Shown here one piece after another: positions 34,742 through 44,793 of a stretch of DNA of 64,000 bases. Location: contig JAENZI010000001.1 in the NCBI GenBank assembly GCA_016841365.1, forward strand, positions 1 through 64,000, read 5' to 3'. A program made the position numbers and the translations under genes. Below the pieces are notes generated by a model. The model saw nothing but the letters and a program-made list of their open reading frames with translations. It searched no databases and was not told the origin of the DNA. Origin of the DNA: Anaerolineaceae bacterium. Lineage in GTDB: Bacteria; Chloroflexota; Anaerolineae; Anaerolineales; Anaerolineaceae. Position 1 is the stretch's first letter, and the number at the start of each line of letters is the position of its first letter.

Positions 34742-35764
34742 ATGCGGACAGACGATTTTGATTACAATCTACCACCCGAGAAGATTGCCCAAACCCCCAT
34801 TTCTCCACGACATAACTCAAGATTGCTGGTCATTGACCGAGCAGATGGTGCTATAACACATAGCAAGTTCTGGGAGGTTGACCAGTTCCTGAAGCCAGGG
34901 GACTTGTTGGTGGTCAATGAGACCCGGGTCATCCCAGCGAGGATTTACGCTCACAAGCAACCCGGCGGGGGAAAAGCCGAATTGTTGCTGCTTAAGAAGC
35001 ACACCGACCTTGAGTGGACTGCTTTAGGCGGCGGTAAGGGGCTAAATGTCGGCCGGCGTTTGACGATTGACAATGGGCCTGATGTAGAAATCAAACGGGT
35101 ATTGGATGCGCCAGAGCGATTGGTGCAATTTGACTCCCCGATCGAACCTTATTTGGAGCGGGTGGGGCATGTTCCCCTGCCGCCTTATATTCACAAAGAA
35201 TTGGACGACCCCGAACGTTACCAAACTGTTTATGCCAAACAGCCAGGTTCTGCTGCAGCGCCCACGGCAGGCTTGCACTTTACACCTGAGTTGTTCGAGA
35301 AATTAGAACAGTTCGGGGTGTCATTTGCACGGTTGACTTTACACGTGGGGTTGGATACTTTTGCACCGGTGACGGAAACGGACCCCAGCGAGCACAAAAT
35401 CCATACTGAGTGGTGTGAGTTGGACCAGGCGACGGCTGACCAGATCAATGCGGCAAAAAAAGCAGGCGGGCGGATCATAGCTGTTGGCACCACCAGCGTG
35501 CGCACCCTCGAAACAGCAGCCCAGCACGCCGAACAGGGAGAGGTCGTTTCGCCTTACTCTGGCCCGACGAAGCTGTTCATCCTGCCAGGTTTTCAATTCA
35601 AAGCTGTGGATGCGATGATCACTAACTTCCATCTGCCCAAATCGACATTGATCATGCTGGTTTCCGCGTTTGCCAGCCGGGAGATGATCCTGAATACTTA
35701 TCAAGGTGCCATTGACGAAGGCTACCGATTCTTCTCATTTGGGGATGCAATGTTGATTCTTTAA
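34742..35764 (+). CDS. queA: S-adenosylmethionine:tRNA ribosyltransferase-isomerase
   Basis: 340 residues from ATG 34742: the start MRTDDFDYNLPPEKIAQTP matches QueA N termini, and AGAGGTGA lies about 11 nt upstream. A GTG at 34727 falls within that RBS and is rejected. Motifs: VVNETRVIPAR, RVGHVPLPPYI, TAGLHFTPELFEKL, THVGLDTFAPV-type LHVGLDTF and MITNFHLPKSTLIMLVSAFA. It makes epoxyqueuosine from 7-aminomethyl-7-deazaguanine tRNA. Follows ruvB directly, as in many bacteria. Confidence 0.96.
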   Translation: MRTDDFDYNLPPEKIAQTPISPRHNSRLLVIDRADGAITHSKFWEVDQFLKPGDLLVVNETRVIPARIYAHKQPGGGKAELLLLKKHTDLEWTALGGGKGLNVGRRLTIDNGPDVEIKRVLDAPERLVQFDSPIEPYLERVGHVPLPPYIHKELDDPERYQTVYAKQPGSAAAPTAGLHFTPELFEKLEQFGVSFARLTLHVGLDTFAPVTETDPSEHKIHTEWCELDQATADQINAAKKAGGRIIAVGTTSVRTLETAAQHAEQGEVVSPYSGPTKLFILPGFQFKAVDAMITNFHLPKSTLIMLVSAFASREMILNTYQGAIDEGYRFFSFGDAMLIL

Positions 35765-35860
35765 GCGATTTTGGTTCGATTATTGCATCTAATCCCTAAA
35801 AGCAATTAATATTTTATAATTTTCTTATAAAAAATAGTTTATGTCTTACCCATAAAATGT

Positions 35861-35866
35861 TATAAT
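35861..35866 (+). promoter_or_regulatory. candidate -10 box of clpC
   Basis: TATAAT 56 nt before the clpC ATG in an AT-rich stretch. No convincing -35 at 16-18 nt. No CIRCE element or CtsR-type repeat is visible. Confidence 0.4.
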
Positions 35867-35922
35867 TCATATGTTCTAATTATGAAAACAAACTTTTTTA
35901 TTCCACAAGGACAAAACCGATT

Positions 35923-38394
35923 ATGATGAGATTTGATCGATTCACTGAACGTGCCCAGGAAGCCGCCCAGCGTGCGGCTGAAATCATTCAACGTTATGGG
36001 CACAATCAAATAGATACAGAGCATATCCTGTTGGCTTTGATTGAACAGCCGCAGGGTGTGATTTCACAATTGTTAGAGATCCTAAAAATTGACCCGGAGA
36101 ACTTTAAGGAGCGTTTGGATTACATCCTCCGCACCAGCCCGAAAGCCAATATATTTGGCGGCGGGGCAGGGCAGGTGTTTATCACCCCCCGGGTGAAACG
36201 AATCATCGACCAGGCGAACCAGGAAGCCAACCGCTTGAAGGATGAATATATTTCAACCGAACACATCTGTCTGGCGATTTTGAGCGAGAAAAACACACCT
36301 TCAGCCCGGTTGTTGGAAGATATCGGCATTACCCGCCAGCGAGTGCTGGATGCCGTTGAAGAGCTGCGCGGCGGTCAGAAAGTGACAGATCCCAAGGCGG
36401 AATCCCGCTACCGAACATTGGAAAAATACTCCCGAGACCTGACAACCATGGCGCGTGAGGGCAAGCTGGACCCTGTGATCGGGCGGGATGTTGAAATTCT
36501 GCGCCTGATCCAAATTCTTAGCCGGCGGACGAAGAATAACCCGGTGTTGATTGGCGAGGCGGGCGTGGGTAAAACCGCTATTGTTGAGGGCTTAAGCCAA
36601 AAAATTTCCACAAATGATGTGCCTGAAATTTTGATGGGGAAACGCGTCGTCTCCCTCGATCTGGGTGCAATGATCGCTGGCTCCCGCTTCCGCGGTGAAT
36701 TTGAAGAACGTTTAAAGGCGGCGATCGAGGAGATCCAGCGCTCTGACGGTGAGATCATCCTGTTTATTGACGAGCTTCACACCGTGGTAGGTGCTGGGGC
36801 TGCCCAGGGTGCGATGGATGCCTCGAGCATGCTCAAACCCGCCCTGGCACGCGGTGAACTGCAGTGCGTTGGGGCAACCACGCTTGATGAATATCACAAG
36901 CACATCGAGAAGGATGCAGCCCTTGAACGGCGGTTCGCGCCAGTGTACGTGGAAGAGCCCTCCGTTGAGGACACAATCGAGATGCTGCGCGGCTTGCGCG
37001 ATCGCTATGAAGCCCATCACAAGGTGACTTTCTCGGACGAGGCATTGGTACAGGCGGCAAAACTCTCTTCACGCTACGTCACCGATCGGCATCTGCCGGA
37101 CAAAGCCATTGACCTGATGGATGAAGCAGCCGCTAAGCTGCGTGTGGCGCTTTACTCTCTGCCTGATGAACTAAAAGAACTGAAAACCGAAATTGACAGA
37201 CTGCTCAGAGAAGAAGAGCATGCTGGTGTTGAGCGGGATTATGAACGCGCAGCCGAGATGAAGTCTGAACGTCTGCGGATTGAGGAACAATTTAACGAAG
37301 AACGGGATAAATGGGAGCAAGAACACAAGCTGGACGAGGTTGTGGATGTCAACGACATCGCAGAGGTGATCAACCAATGGACCGGCATCCCTGTAACGCA
37401 GATGATGGAAGATGAGAAGGATAAACTGCTGCAGATGGAAGAGCGCATTCATGAACGCTTGATCGGTCAGAAAGATGCGGTCGCAGCGGTGGCAGATGCT
37501 ATCCGGCGGGCGCGCAGCGGCCTGAAAGACCCGCGGCGACCAATTGGTTCCTTTATTTTCATTGGGCCTTCTGGTGTAGGCAAGACGGAATTAGCCAAAG
37601 CATTGGCGGAGTTCATGTTTGATGATGAGGATGCGCTGGTGCGGATTGACATGAGTGAATATCGTGAACAGCACAGCGTTTCCCGACTGTTCGGTGCCCC
37701 TCCCGGATATGTGGGTTATGAAGAGGGCGGTCAATTGACAGAAGCTGTCCGGCGGCGCCCTTATCGTGTGGTTCTTTTTGACGAAATCGAGAAAGCACAC
37801 CCCGAGGTTTGGAATGCGCTTTTGCAGATTTTGGATGACGGCCGTTTGACGGATGGACAGGGTCGGGTGGTTGATTTCCGTAATACGGTGTTGATCATGA
37901 CCAGCAACCTGGGCACGGAATATGTGAATAAAAGCGGCACGCTGGGCTTTTTAGGCGGGCAGGAAGAAGGCGATAAGGCTAACCAGGATAAAATTTCCAA
38001 AGCGCTTAAAGAAGCTTTTCGCCCTGAGTTCCTCAACCGGATCGATGAGATCATCCTGTTCTCGCCATTGAGCAAGGACGATATGCTCGAGATTGTCGAC
38101 CTTCAGATGAAGGATATTCAATCCCGCTTGGCGGAGCACAATTTGAATGTGGAATTAACAGAAAAAGCTAATCGCTGGATGGCGGATAAAGGTTACGATC
38201 CAGCATTCGGCGCTCGACCGCTGAAAAGGGCACTGCAAAAGTATGTCGAAAGCCCGCTCTCAATCAGTTTGCTATCGGGTGAATTTGCCGAAGGCGACAC
38301 AGTGCTGGTCGATATTGAGGATAATGAAGTTGTCTTTAAGAAAAAAGATGCCGTAGATGTGAATGCGCTGGATCAGGCTGAAGTTAAGGGCTGA
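35923..38394 (+). CDS. clpC: ATP-dependent Clp protease ATPase subunit ClpC
   Basis: 823 residues. N-domain with two Clp repeats (about 1-145: [25 protein letters not shown]), first AAA module ([14 protein letters not shown] near 205; [20 protein letters not shown]), the coiled/UVR insert with [18 protein letters not shown], second AAA module ([35 protein letters not shown]), and a C-terminal small domain. It unfolds proteins for ClpP, whose gene is not in the window. RBS AAGGAC. ctsR, mcsA and mcsB are not adjacent. Confidence 0.97.
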   Translation: MMRFDRFTERAQEAAQRAAEIIQRYGHNQIDTEHILLALIEQPQGVISQLLEILKIDPENFKERLDYILRTSPKANIFGGGAGQVFITPRVKRIIDQANQEANRLKDEYISTEHICLAILSEKNTPSARLLEDIGITRQRVLDAVEELRGGQKVTDPKAESRYRTLEKYSRDLTTMAREGKLDPVIGRDVEILRLIQILSRRTKNNPVLIGEAGVGKTAIVEGLSQKISTNDVPEILMGKRVVSLDLGAMIAGSRFRGEFEERLKAAIEEIQRSDGEIILFIDELHTVVGAGAAQGAMDASSMLKPALARGELQCVGATTLDEYHKHIEKDAALERRFAPVYVEEPSVEDTIEMLRGLRDRYEAHHKVTFSDEALVQAAKLSSRYVTDRHLPDKAIDLMDEAAAKLRVALYSLPDELKELKTEIDRLLREEEHAGVERDYERAAEMKSERLRIEEQFNEERDKWEQEHKLDEVVDVNDIAEVINQWTGIPVTQMMEDEKDKLLQMEERIHERLIGQKDAVAAVADAIRRARSGLKDPRRPIGSFIFIGPSGVGKTELAKALAEFMFDDEDALVRIDMSEYREQHSVSRLFGAPPGYVGYEEGGQLTEAVRRRPYRVVLFDEIEKAHPEVWNALLQILDDGRLTDGQGRVVDFRNTVLIMTSNLGTEYVNKSGTLGFLGGQEEGDKANQDKISKALKEAFRPEFLNRIDEIILFSPLSKDDMLEIVDLQMKDIQSRLAEHNLNVELTEKANRWMADKGYDPAFGARPLKRALQKYVESPLSISLLSGEFAEGDTVLVDIEDNEVVFKKKDAVDVNALDQAEVKG

Positions 38395-38413
38395 TCCTGA
38401 GATATCAATAACG

Positions 38414-38443
38414 AGCCTGGCTTATACAAGCCAGGCTTTTTTG
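38414..38443 (+). terminator. terminator of clpC
   Basis: AGCCTGGCTT, four-base loop, AAGCCAGGCT, then TTTTTTG. It lies 20 nt after the clpC stop and between two convergent genes. Confidence 0.92.
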
Positions 38444-38468
38444 TTTAAAAGGGGTTATCTAATAGAAT

Positions 38469-41400
38469 TTATTTTTTGGCAATAACCACTAAGGTAATAT
38501 CATCCAAACGAGGTGCGTTTCCGGTGAAGGCCTGGACATTTTCCAGGATCGCGTTGCGATATTGCTCGGCAGATGGGTTAAATTGATTCACCAGGGTTCT
38601 GATTAAACGGTCTGAGCCATAAAATGAACCGGAATTGGTTTGGGCTTCGGTGATGCCGTCTGTATACAGCACAAGGACATCCCCGAGATCAATTTGAAGG
38701 GTCTTTGATTCCCAGGTGTTCTCGCCAAAGATGCCCAAAAGCGTCCCTGTTTTGGTTAATTCGGTTGCTTTGACGCCTTGGGCGTCATTCTTCAGTAAAT
38801 AAGGCGGGTTGTGACCGGCATTAACGTAAGTGAAGGTGTTTTTATGGGGGTCAAGGATCCCAAAAACGAGGGTGAGGTAAATGCCCCTTTGGGTATCGGA
38901 GAGAATTCTCCGGTTGACATGATGGATCACCTCTTTGGGTGCGAGCCGATCTTCTCCAGCATAAGTGCGGATGAGGGTGCGGCTCATTGCCATATACAAC
39001 GCTGCACCAGCGCCTTTGTCGCCGACATCGGCGATTACAATGCCTAATGTGCCATCCTCAAATTCAATGAAATCAAAGAAATCACCCGAGGTTTCCCTTG
39101 CAGGCAGCAAGACGCCGGTTATCTCATAGCCCGGGATTTCCGGTGAGCGGGTGGGAAGGAAGGTGTTTTGAACCCGTCCCGCCTCCGCCAATTCTTGTGT
39201 GATTTTCTTGTGGGCAATCGCCTGGGCACGTGAAATGTTCTTGACCTGCCGCAGTTTTTCCAGGATCACTTCGGGGTAGTAATTGGCGCTCATTTCTTTG
39301 AATTCGCTCAGCGCTTCTCTAAATAAGCTTTGGGCTTGATCGACATCTTCTGGCTCATTTCGTTTCAAGTGAAGGTCGCCCATTTCCAACCAGATACGTG
39401 CCCGCCACCAACGGCCCTCCATTTTTTCGACCATCTCTAGGCTTTCATCCAGGTGATTGAGCGCTTTCGTAAAATTGCCGCGAGCCCTTTCGACCCTGGC
39501 TTTTGCCACAACGATCCTGACCCGGTCTTGCATGCTGGGCTGCTGGCGGTAATGAAAACTTGCCATCCTGAGCGCTTCATCGGCTTTATCTAAATTCCCC
39601 TTGATGGCATAGATGCTGCTGAGCAGGCAATGAGTTTCAACATCGTTAGCTGTATGCGAATCGCCTGTCCCCCGCATGGCATCATTGATCATGCTGAGGG
39701 TGATGTCAATATCTGTTTTGTTTGCCGGGTTATCTTCTAAGAGATGTGATTCAAGGATGACTTCTGCGAGGGATCGATTAGCCTGCACAACGCGCTCCAG
39801 GTCATTTATCTGCCGGCTGCGATCAATAAGATCGGTGAAGATTTCCATCGCTAATGAGAAATTCCCTCTTAATTGAGCCAGTTGACCCTCGAGGAGCAGC
39901 AGGCTGAGTGTGGTCTCATTGAGGTAGGCATCCTTTTGCCGTGAACCCTGCCGCATCTGTTCAATCAGCATTTCCGCATCATCAAAATCAGCCAGCCAAA
40001 GCGAAGCCCTGGCGATAGCCCTGTTGATCATCAGCTCATCTGAGACACCCCCGGCTTTGGCTCCAAGCTGAATGGCGCGCTTTTGGTAATCGCGGGCAAG
40101 CCGGATCTCACCCAGGTTGTCCATGATGGCTGCCAGGTTAATATAGGCACGGGAGGCAGGCCCAAACAAATTGTTTGATTCACTCAGGTTGACAGCCATT
40201 TCAAGAGCAGCCATGGCTTGCTGCGGTTTGATATTTGGCAGAATGCCGATGGTGGCCAGTGCTTCAGCCTGGACGTCGATCGCATTCAACCGTTTTGCCA
40301 TTTCTAAGGCTTGTTCACTGTATTGCTTAGCTTTTTCTGGCTGGTTGTTGAACAGGTACGAGCGCCCTGTTTCGTGGATCAGATAGGCGATATCCGGGCT
40401 TTCAACCGCCCCCTGCACAGCTTCCAAGCCTTCCAGGCACAGTTCGAGGCTGCGTTTTGGATCGTATCCCCACCAGGCGGATCGTGCAGACCAGGCATAA
40501 ACTCTTGCTAGTCGGTCATAATTTTGTAGTTTTGCGTGGAACTTTACGGCGTGTTTCCATGCCTGAATGGCTTCCCTGTGCTTCGATTGTTGGGCGAGCG
40601 ATTCACCAAAGTCAGTATAGAGATGAGCTAACCGGTCAGTGTCTTGTGTCAGTTCAAGGGCTTGTTTGAAGTAGGTTTCTGCTTCAGCATTGGCAAAGGA
40701 ATCCATAGACACATGCCCTGCCAGGTCTAAATAAGTCAGGGCTTTTTCTTCATCCTGACCATGCGTAAAGTGATGCGCCAGTTGAGAGGCCAGCCGTTCT
40801 TTTTGATCAGGATAAAGGCGCTCTAAGGCTATTCCCACACTCAGATGCAGATCTGTTAAATCTGATTCAAAGATGGAGTGATAAGTGGCATCATGCAGCA
40901 GGATGTGCTGGAATTTATAGGTTAATTCTGGGTTTACCCGGGCAACTTTGACCATGCCGATGGATTCAAGCATGGAGAGTTGTTCCATCAGGTTGACATT
41001 TGGGGCATGGCCTTCCATCACCGCTTCGATGACCTGTTCAGAGAATTCTCTCCCAATGACGCTGGCAACCCTGAGCGTCAGCCGGGCTTCGGCTGGAAGG
41101 CGGTCAATGTGGGCTGAGAGCAGCCCCTGCAGACTGTCTGGTATTTTATTAGGATCAATCTCGGGCGCCAGCCCCCAATGGTCGTTGTTTTTGATCAGCA
41201 CGCCTTCATCAACCAACATCCGCACCAATTCTTCAATGAAATAGGGGTTGCCTTCGGATTTTTTCAGAACGATATCGCGGATTGCATCAGGAATTTCTTC
41301 GATTTCAATCAAATTTTTTACGAGTGCCTGGCTTTCATCTTCACTCAAATTTTCAAGCGTAATTTCTGTTAACCGCGGGCCGATTTCTTCCCTGGCTGCT

Positions 41401-42815
41401 ATGATCAAACGCCAGCCGATCGCATTGCGATCCGGCCTGGAGACAAGGCAGATGAGGATCGGTGAAGTAGAGGCCAATGAGAGCAACTCGATGATCAAAT
41501 CAATTGAAGAGGCATCCGCCCAATGCAGGTCTTCAAACAAGATGATCAAGGGTTGTTCAAGCGCCAGGTTGCGGATAACCGTACGCACTGCATTCAGATA
41601 CTGGTTGCGCAACTCGGTTGCGTTCAGTCGATGGATCTGTTCTTCCTCTTCATCAGATAGGCGGATATCGAGGAGGTGGGCGAGGTAGGTGTAAAGATTA
41701 CCCGCGTCATGATTCATGAGGTTTTCGAGAGCTTGTGTGAGGGTCTGCTTGAGCACTTGCTCTTTGGCGGTGGCGGGGATCTCGAGCGCAGACCGGACAA
41801 GGTCCTTCAGCAGGTGATAGGCTAATTCTCGGCCGAATGCCAACCCATGCGCTTCAATCCACAAGATGCGGGTTGGCTGTAATAAAAATCTTATTCGGTG
41901 TTTCCACTCCAGAATCAATCTGGTTTTACCAATCCCGGGTTCGCCGAGGATCAACCCCACACGGCCCAGGCCAGCCAGAACCGTTTCACTGAGCTCCATT
42001 AATAGATCTAACTCATTTTCTCGGCCGATCATGATCGATTTACTGGTTAACTGCTGCCGTGAAACATTGTTTGGGGCGTGGGTGATGTGTGTTAATTGCC
42101 AGAGGTGGAGATCCATCTCAATTTCGGTGCACTGAATCTCATCTAACTTTACACATTCAACAAATGGTTTGATGTATCTGTAGGTATCATCAAACAAAAT
42201 CACCTGACAGCGGGGGATATCTTCCCTGATGGCTAAATCCATACATTCAAGTGTGTAGTTGAGCGAGTGGAAATCAAATTTCAGGTTGGATTTGATCTCA
42301 CCGATCACAATTGGGCCAGTGTTGACCACCATGTACAGTTGGAATGGGATGCCATACTTGCCTTCGACCTCTGCACTGATCTCTTTGACATCATCCAAGA
42401 TGGCGAGGGCGGCATTCACGGCGCGAAGCGGGTCATCTTCATGGCTGATAGGTGCACCGAAAAAGGCGAGGACCGTGTTTTCCCATAGTTTTGCAATGGT
42501 TCCCTCATACTGAAAGATGATGCCGGCAAAGCGTTCAAGAGCCTGGTTGAGGATGGGTGTGCGTTCTTCTTCCGGGACGTGTTCTGTGAACATGTCCACA
42601 TTCGCAACCGTGAAGAGCACGGCAGTTACCATCCGCCTTTCTTTTGCCAGGTAGGGGGCAGAACGCACCTTTTGAACAAATGCAGGGGGTGCATTGGCGC
42701 TTAATCGTGAAAAGTATAAGTCTTCAAGGGAAGGATTGAGTGTTACGGGATGTCCACAGGCTTTGCAAACCCGGGCGCCAGGGACGATCTCAGATTGGCA
42801 TTTGGTGCATTTCAT
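38469..42815 (-). CDS. Zn-ribbon / degenerate nucleotidyl cyclase / AAA ATPase / TPR / SpoIIE phosphatase multidomain protein
   Basis: 1448 residues. Zinc ribbon CTKC...CKAC (3-20); class III cyclase-like domain (about 60-240); AAA/STAND-like ATPase with Walker A GEPGIGKT (291-298) and Walker B LIILFEDLHWAD; about ten TPR-like helical repeats (about 690-1190); C-terminal PP2C/SpoIIE domain (about 1200-1448: SGDFFDF, IADVGDKGAGAALYMAM, YTDGITEA, LDDITLVVI). In the cyclase part both metal Asp are lost: VLFTV has V70 for VLFAD, and WENTVLAFFG has N113 for GDG; the transition-state Asn region (LECMDLA) also differs, so it is probably a pseudocyclase. The phosphatase retains its Asp residues. Cytoplasmic. 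Divergent from the CNB-PH membrane protein gene. Confidence 0.85.
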   Translation of the reverse strand: MKCTKCQSEIVPGARVCKACGHPVTLNPSLEDLYFSRLSANAPPAFVQKVRSAPYLAKERRMVTAVLFTVANVDMFTEHVPEEERTPILNQALERFAGIIFQYEGTIAKLWENTVLAFFGAPISHEDDPLRAVNAALAILDDVKEISAEVEGKYGIPFQLYMVVNTGPIVIGEIKSNLKFDFHSLNYTLECMDLAIREDIPRCQVILFDDTYRYIKPFVECVKLDEIQCTEIEMDLHLWQLTHITHAPNNVSRQQLTSKSIMIGRENELDLLMELSETVLAGLGRVGLILGEPGIGKTRLILEWKHRIRFLLQPTRILWIEAHGLAFGRELAYHLLKDLVRSALEIPATAKEQVLKQTLTQALENLMNHDAGNLYTYLAHLLDIRLSDEEEEQIHRLNATELRNQYLNAVRTVIRNLALEQPLIILFEDLHWADASSIDLIIELLSLASTSPILICLVSRPDRNAIGWRLIIAAREEIGPRLTEITLENLSEDESQALVKNLIEIEEIPDAIRDIVLKKSEGNPYFIEELVRMLVDEGVLIKNNDHWGLAPEIDPNKIPDSLQGLLSAHIDRLPAEARLTLRVASVIGREFSEQVIEAVMEGHAPNVNLMEQLSMLESIGMVKVARVNPELTYKFQHILLHDATYHSIFESDLTDLHLSVGIALERLYPDQKERLASQLAHHFTHGQDEEKALTYLDLAGHVSMDSFANAEAETYFKQALELTQDTDRLAHLYTDFGESLAQQSKHREAIQAWKHAVKFHAKLQNYDRLARVYAWSARSAWWGYDPKRSLELCLEGLEAVQGAVESPDIAYLIHETGRSYLFNNQPEKAKQYSEQALEMAKRLNAIDVQAEALATIGILPNIKPQQAMAALEMAVNLSESNNLFGPASRAYINLAAIMDNLGEIRLARDYQKRAIQLGAKAGGVSDELMINRAIARASLWLADFDDAEMLIEQMRQGSRQKDAYLNETTLSLLLLEGQLAQLRGNFSLAMEIFTDLIDRSRQINDLERVVQANRSLAEVILESHLLEDNPANKTDIDITLSMINDAMRGTGDSHTANDVETHCLLSSIYAIKGNLDKADEALRMASFHYRQQPSMQDRVRIVVAKARVERARGNFTKALNHLDESLEMVEKMEGRWWRARIWLEMGDLHLKRNEPEDVDQAQSLFREALSEFKEMSANYYPEVILEKLRQVKNISRAQAIAHKKITQELAEAGRVQNTFLPTRSPEIPGYEITGVLLPARETSGDFFDFIEFEDGTLGIVIADVGDKGAGAALYMAMSRTLIRTYAGEDRLAPKEVIHHVNRRILSDTQRGIYLTLVFGILDPHKNTFTYVNAGHNPPYLLKNDAQGVKATELTKTGTLLGIFGENTWESKTLQIDLGDVLVLYTDGITEAQTNSGSFYGSDRLIRTLVNQFNPSAEQYRNAILENVQAFTGNAPRLDDITLVVIAKK

Positions 42816-43018
42816 ATATATGCCGCTTTTTGATTATTGAAATCTGATATTATATATCGTATTTATTATATATCACTTAACGATTGCTTTCAATACTCAT
42901 TATAATCATTAACAATTCGGGAGGGGGAGTTCTCTGGCAAGTTTGGATGTATAATCGCCGGCACATAAATAATTGTGCTTCCGTTTATCAAAGCGTTTAT
43001 TAATATGATAAGTTGTTT

Positions 43019-43024
43019 TATACT
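43019..43024 (+). promoter_or_regulatory. -10 box of the CNB-PH gene (leaderless)
   Basis: TATACT lies 6 nt before the ATG at 43031 and there is no Shine-Dalgarno. The gap equals the rnpB -10 to +1 gap, so transcription should start at the A of ATG. Confidence 0.5.
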
Positions 43025-43030
43025 TGAGAT

Positions 43031-44707
43031 ATGGAAATTGAACGCGAAGCAATATTTGCGATATTAGAACAAGTTCCCGTATTTTCTGGTCTGGATGAAA
43101 TTTTTCTTGACCATCTTTCCGGGTTATTTCAGACGGAAGTTTTTCATCCTGGTAAGACAATTTTTGACGCGGGGGAATCCTCTGACAAGCTGTATATTGT
43201 TTATGATGGACAGGTTGAACTAAAAACCCCTTCACAAGAAACAGGCCGAGGTTTTGCGGTGCTCAAGCGCGGTGATATGTTCGGTGAAGAAGCGCTTTTG
43301 TATGATGACCTGCGGTATTACAGCGCAAGCCCTCAATCGAAAACAATCCTTCTTTCTTTGAACGTGGATCATTACCTGTATTTTTCGGAAGAGCTTCCAG
43401 AAATTGAAGAAATGCTGGACGTGGCGATTCAAAGCCGGCAGCTCGCGCTGCAGGTGAATCTGCCCTGGCTGCAGCCGAAGGAACATGTCCATGTGATGAC
43501 CCGGCGTCATCCCTTCATCCTGTGGAGTAAGCTCATTGCCCCTGTGGTGTTTGGGCTTGCCGCGCTGGTTTTTGCATTGCTGCTGCAATTGCAGTGGATG
43601 CCTGAGCGAAGTGTTGGGTGGGTTGTGTTAGGAGCCGGCTTGCTGATCATGGTGTTGTGGATCATCTGGAACATTATTGATTGGCGCAACGATTATTTCA
43701 TTGTCACCAATAAGCGTGTGGTCTGGATTGAAAAAGTAGCCCTATTATATGAAAGCCGGCAAGAGGCGCCCTTACGCACAATCATGTCGGTGGGTATTGA
43801 GAAGTCACAAATTGGCAGGGTCGTGGGGTTTGCCGATGTGGTTGTGATGACCTATGTGGGCACGATCCGGCTGCGGGATGTTGCCCAGGCAGAGACCATT
43901 GCCAAATTGATTGAATCCTACTGGCGCCGGTCGGAGACGACGGACCAGCGTGAGGAATCACAGGCGATGGCAGAAAAATTAAACCAAAAATTGGACCTGC
44001 CCTGGCTGAGCGATAGCGAAACCCGCGCTATTGTCAACCCGCCCTTACAAGCTGAGGAGGGGAATGGGAGTCGCGAACCGGGCTTTTGGGCCTGGTTGCT
44101 ATCCGATTTTATCCGCTTGCGCTATGAGCAGGACGGCGCGATCGTTTATCGTAAACACTGGTTTGTTTTGGTGGAAAAAATCTGGCTGCCGACGTTGTTG
44201 ATGGCTTTGGGGTTATTGGGTATTGCCGCGAGGTTGGCGGGCAATCTGACATTTGTGTCAATGACATCCGCCATCAGTGGACTTATTATTTTTATGTTCT
44301 TATGTTTTGTTTGGTTCGTTTACCAGTATGCGGACTGGCGAAATGATATCTTCAAAGTGACCTGGGACCAGATCGTTGATATTGACCGCAAACCCCTGGG
44401 CAAGATTCGCCAGCGGTCTGCGCCGCTGGAAAATATTCTCAGTATCGAGTATCAGCGGCTTGGTTTTTGGGGATTTTTATTCAACTTTGGCACCGTCTAC
44501 ATTTCTGTCGGTAATGTGCGCCTGACATTTGACCATGTGTTCCATCCTTCGGAGGTACAGCAGGACATTTTTTACCGCATGGGTGAACGCTTGGAAAAGA
44601 TGCGACAGTTTGAAATCGATTCTGAGCGGGACCGGATTTCGGAGTGGATCGCGAGTTACCATCGCAAGATGAAACAATTTCAGCAAGGTGGTGGCGGTCA
44701 GCCCTGA
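43031..44707 (+). CDS. cyclic nucleotide-binding domain membrane protein with two PH-like modules
   Basis: 558 residues. CNB domain (about 5-135): FGEEALLYDDLR keeps the Gly-Glu and the Arg of the phosphate-binding cassette, so ligand binding is plausible. Then two copies of a two-transmembrane plus bacterial PH-like (bPH2/YdbS-type) module: the DWRNDYFIVT segment near residue 217 and DWRNDIFKVT near 434 mark the same point in each copy, 217 residues apart. The architecture suggests a membrane-bound receiver of a cyclic nucleotide signal. It diverges from the pseudocyclase/phosphatase gene by 215 bp. No function is known to me. Confidence 0.75.
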   Translation: MEIEREAIFAILEQVPVFSGLDEIFLDHLSGLFQTEVFHPGKTIFDAGESSDKLYIVYDGQVELKTPSQETGRGFAVLKRGDMFGEEALLYDDLRYYSASPQSKTILLSLNVDHYLYFSEELPEIEEMLDVAIQSRQLALQVNLPWLQPKEHVHVMTRRHPFILWSKLIAPVVFGLAALVFALLLQLQWMPERSVGWVVLGAGLLIMVLWIIWNIIDWRNDYFIVTNKRVVWIEKVALLYESRQEAPLRTIMSVGIEKSQIGRVVGFADVVVMTYVGTIRLRDVAQAETIAKLIESYWRRSETTDQREESQAMAEKLNQKLDLPWLSDSETRAIVNPPLQAEEGNGSREPGFWAWLLSDFIRLRYEQDGAIVYRKHWFVLVEKIWLPTLLMALGLLGIAARLAGNLTFVSMTSAISGLIIFMFLCFVWFVYQYADWRNDIFKVTWDQIVDIDRKPLGKIRQRSAPLENILSIEYQRLGFWGFLFNFGTVYISVGNVRLTFDHVFHPSEVQQDIFYRMGERLEKMRQFEIDSERDRISEWIASYHRKMKQFQQGGGGQP

Positions 44708-44793
44708 AAAGTTGTTTAGGGGCTGCAATCCCGCTGGGCGGCTATTTACTGGAGGCTTAACAAGCTGGTAAAATCATTCTCGGAGTGTGACAT

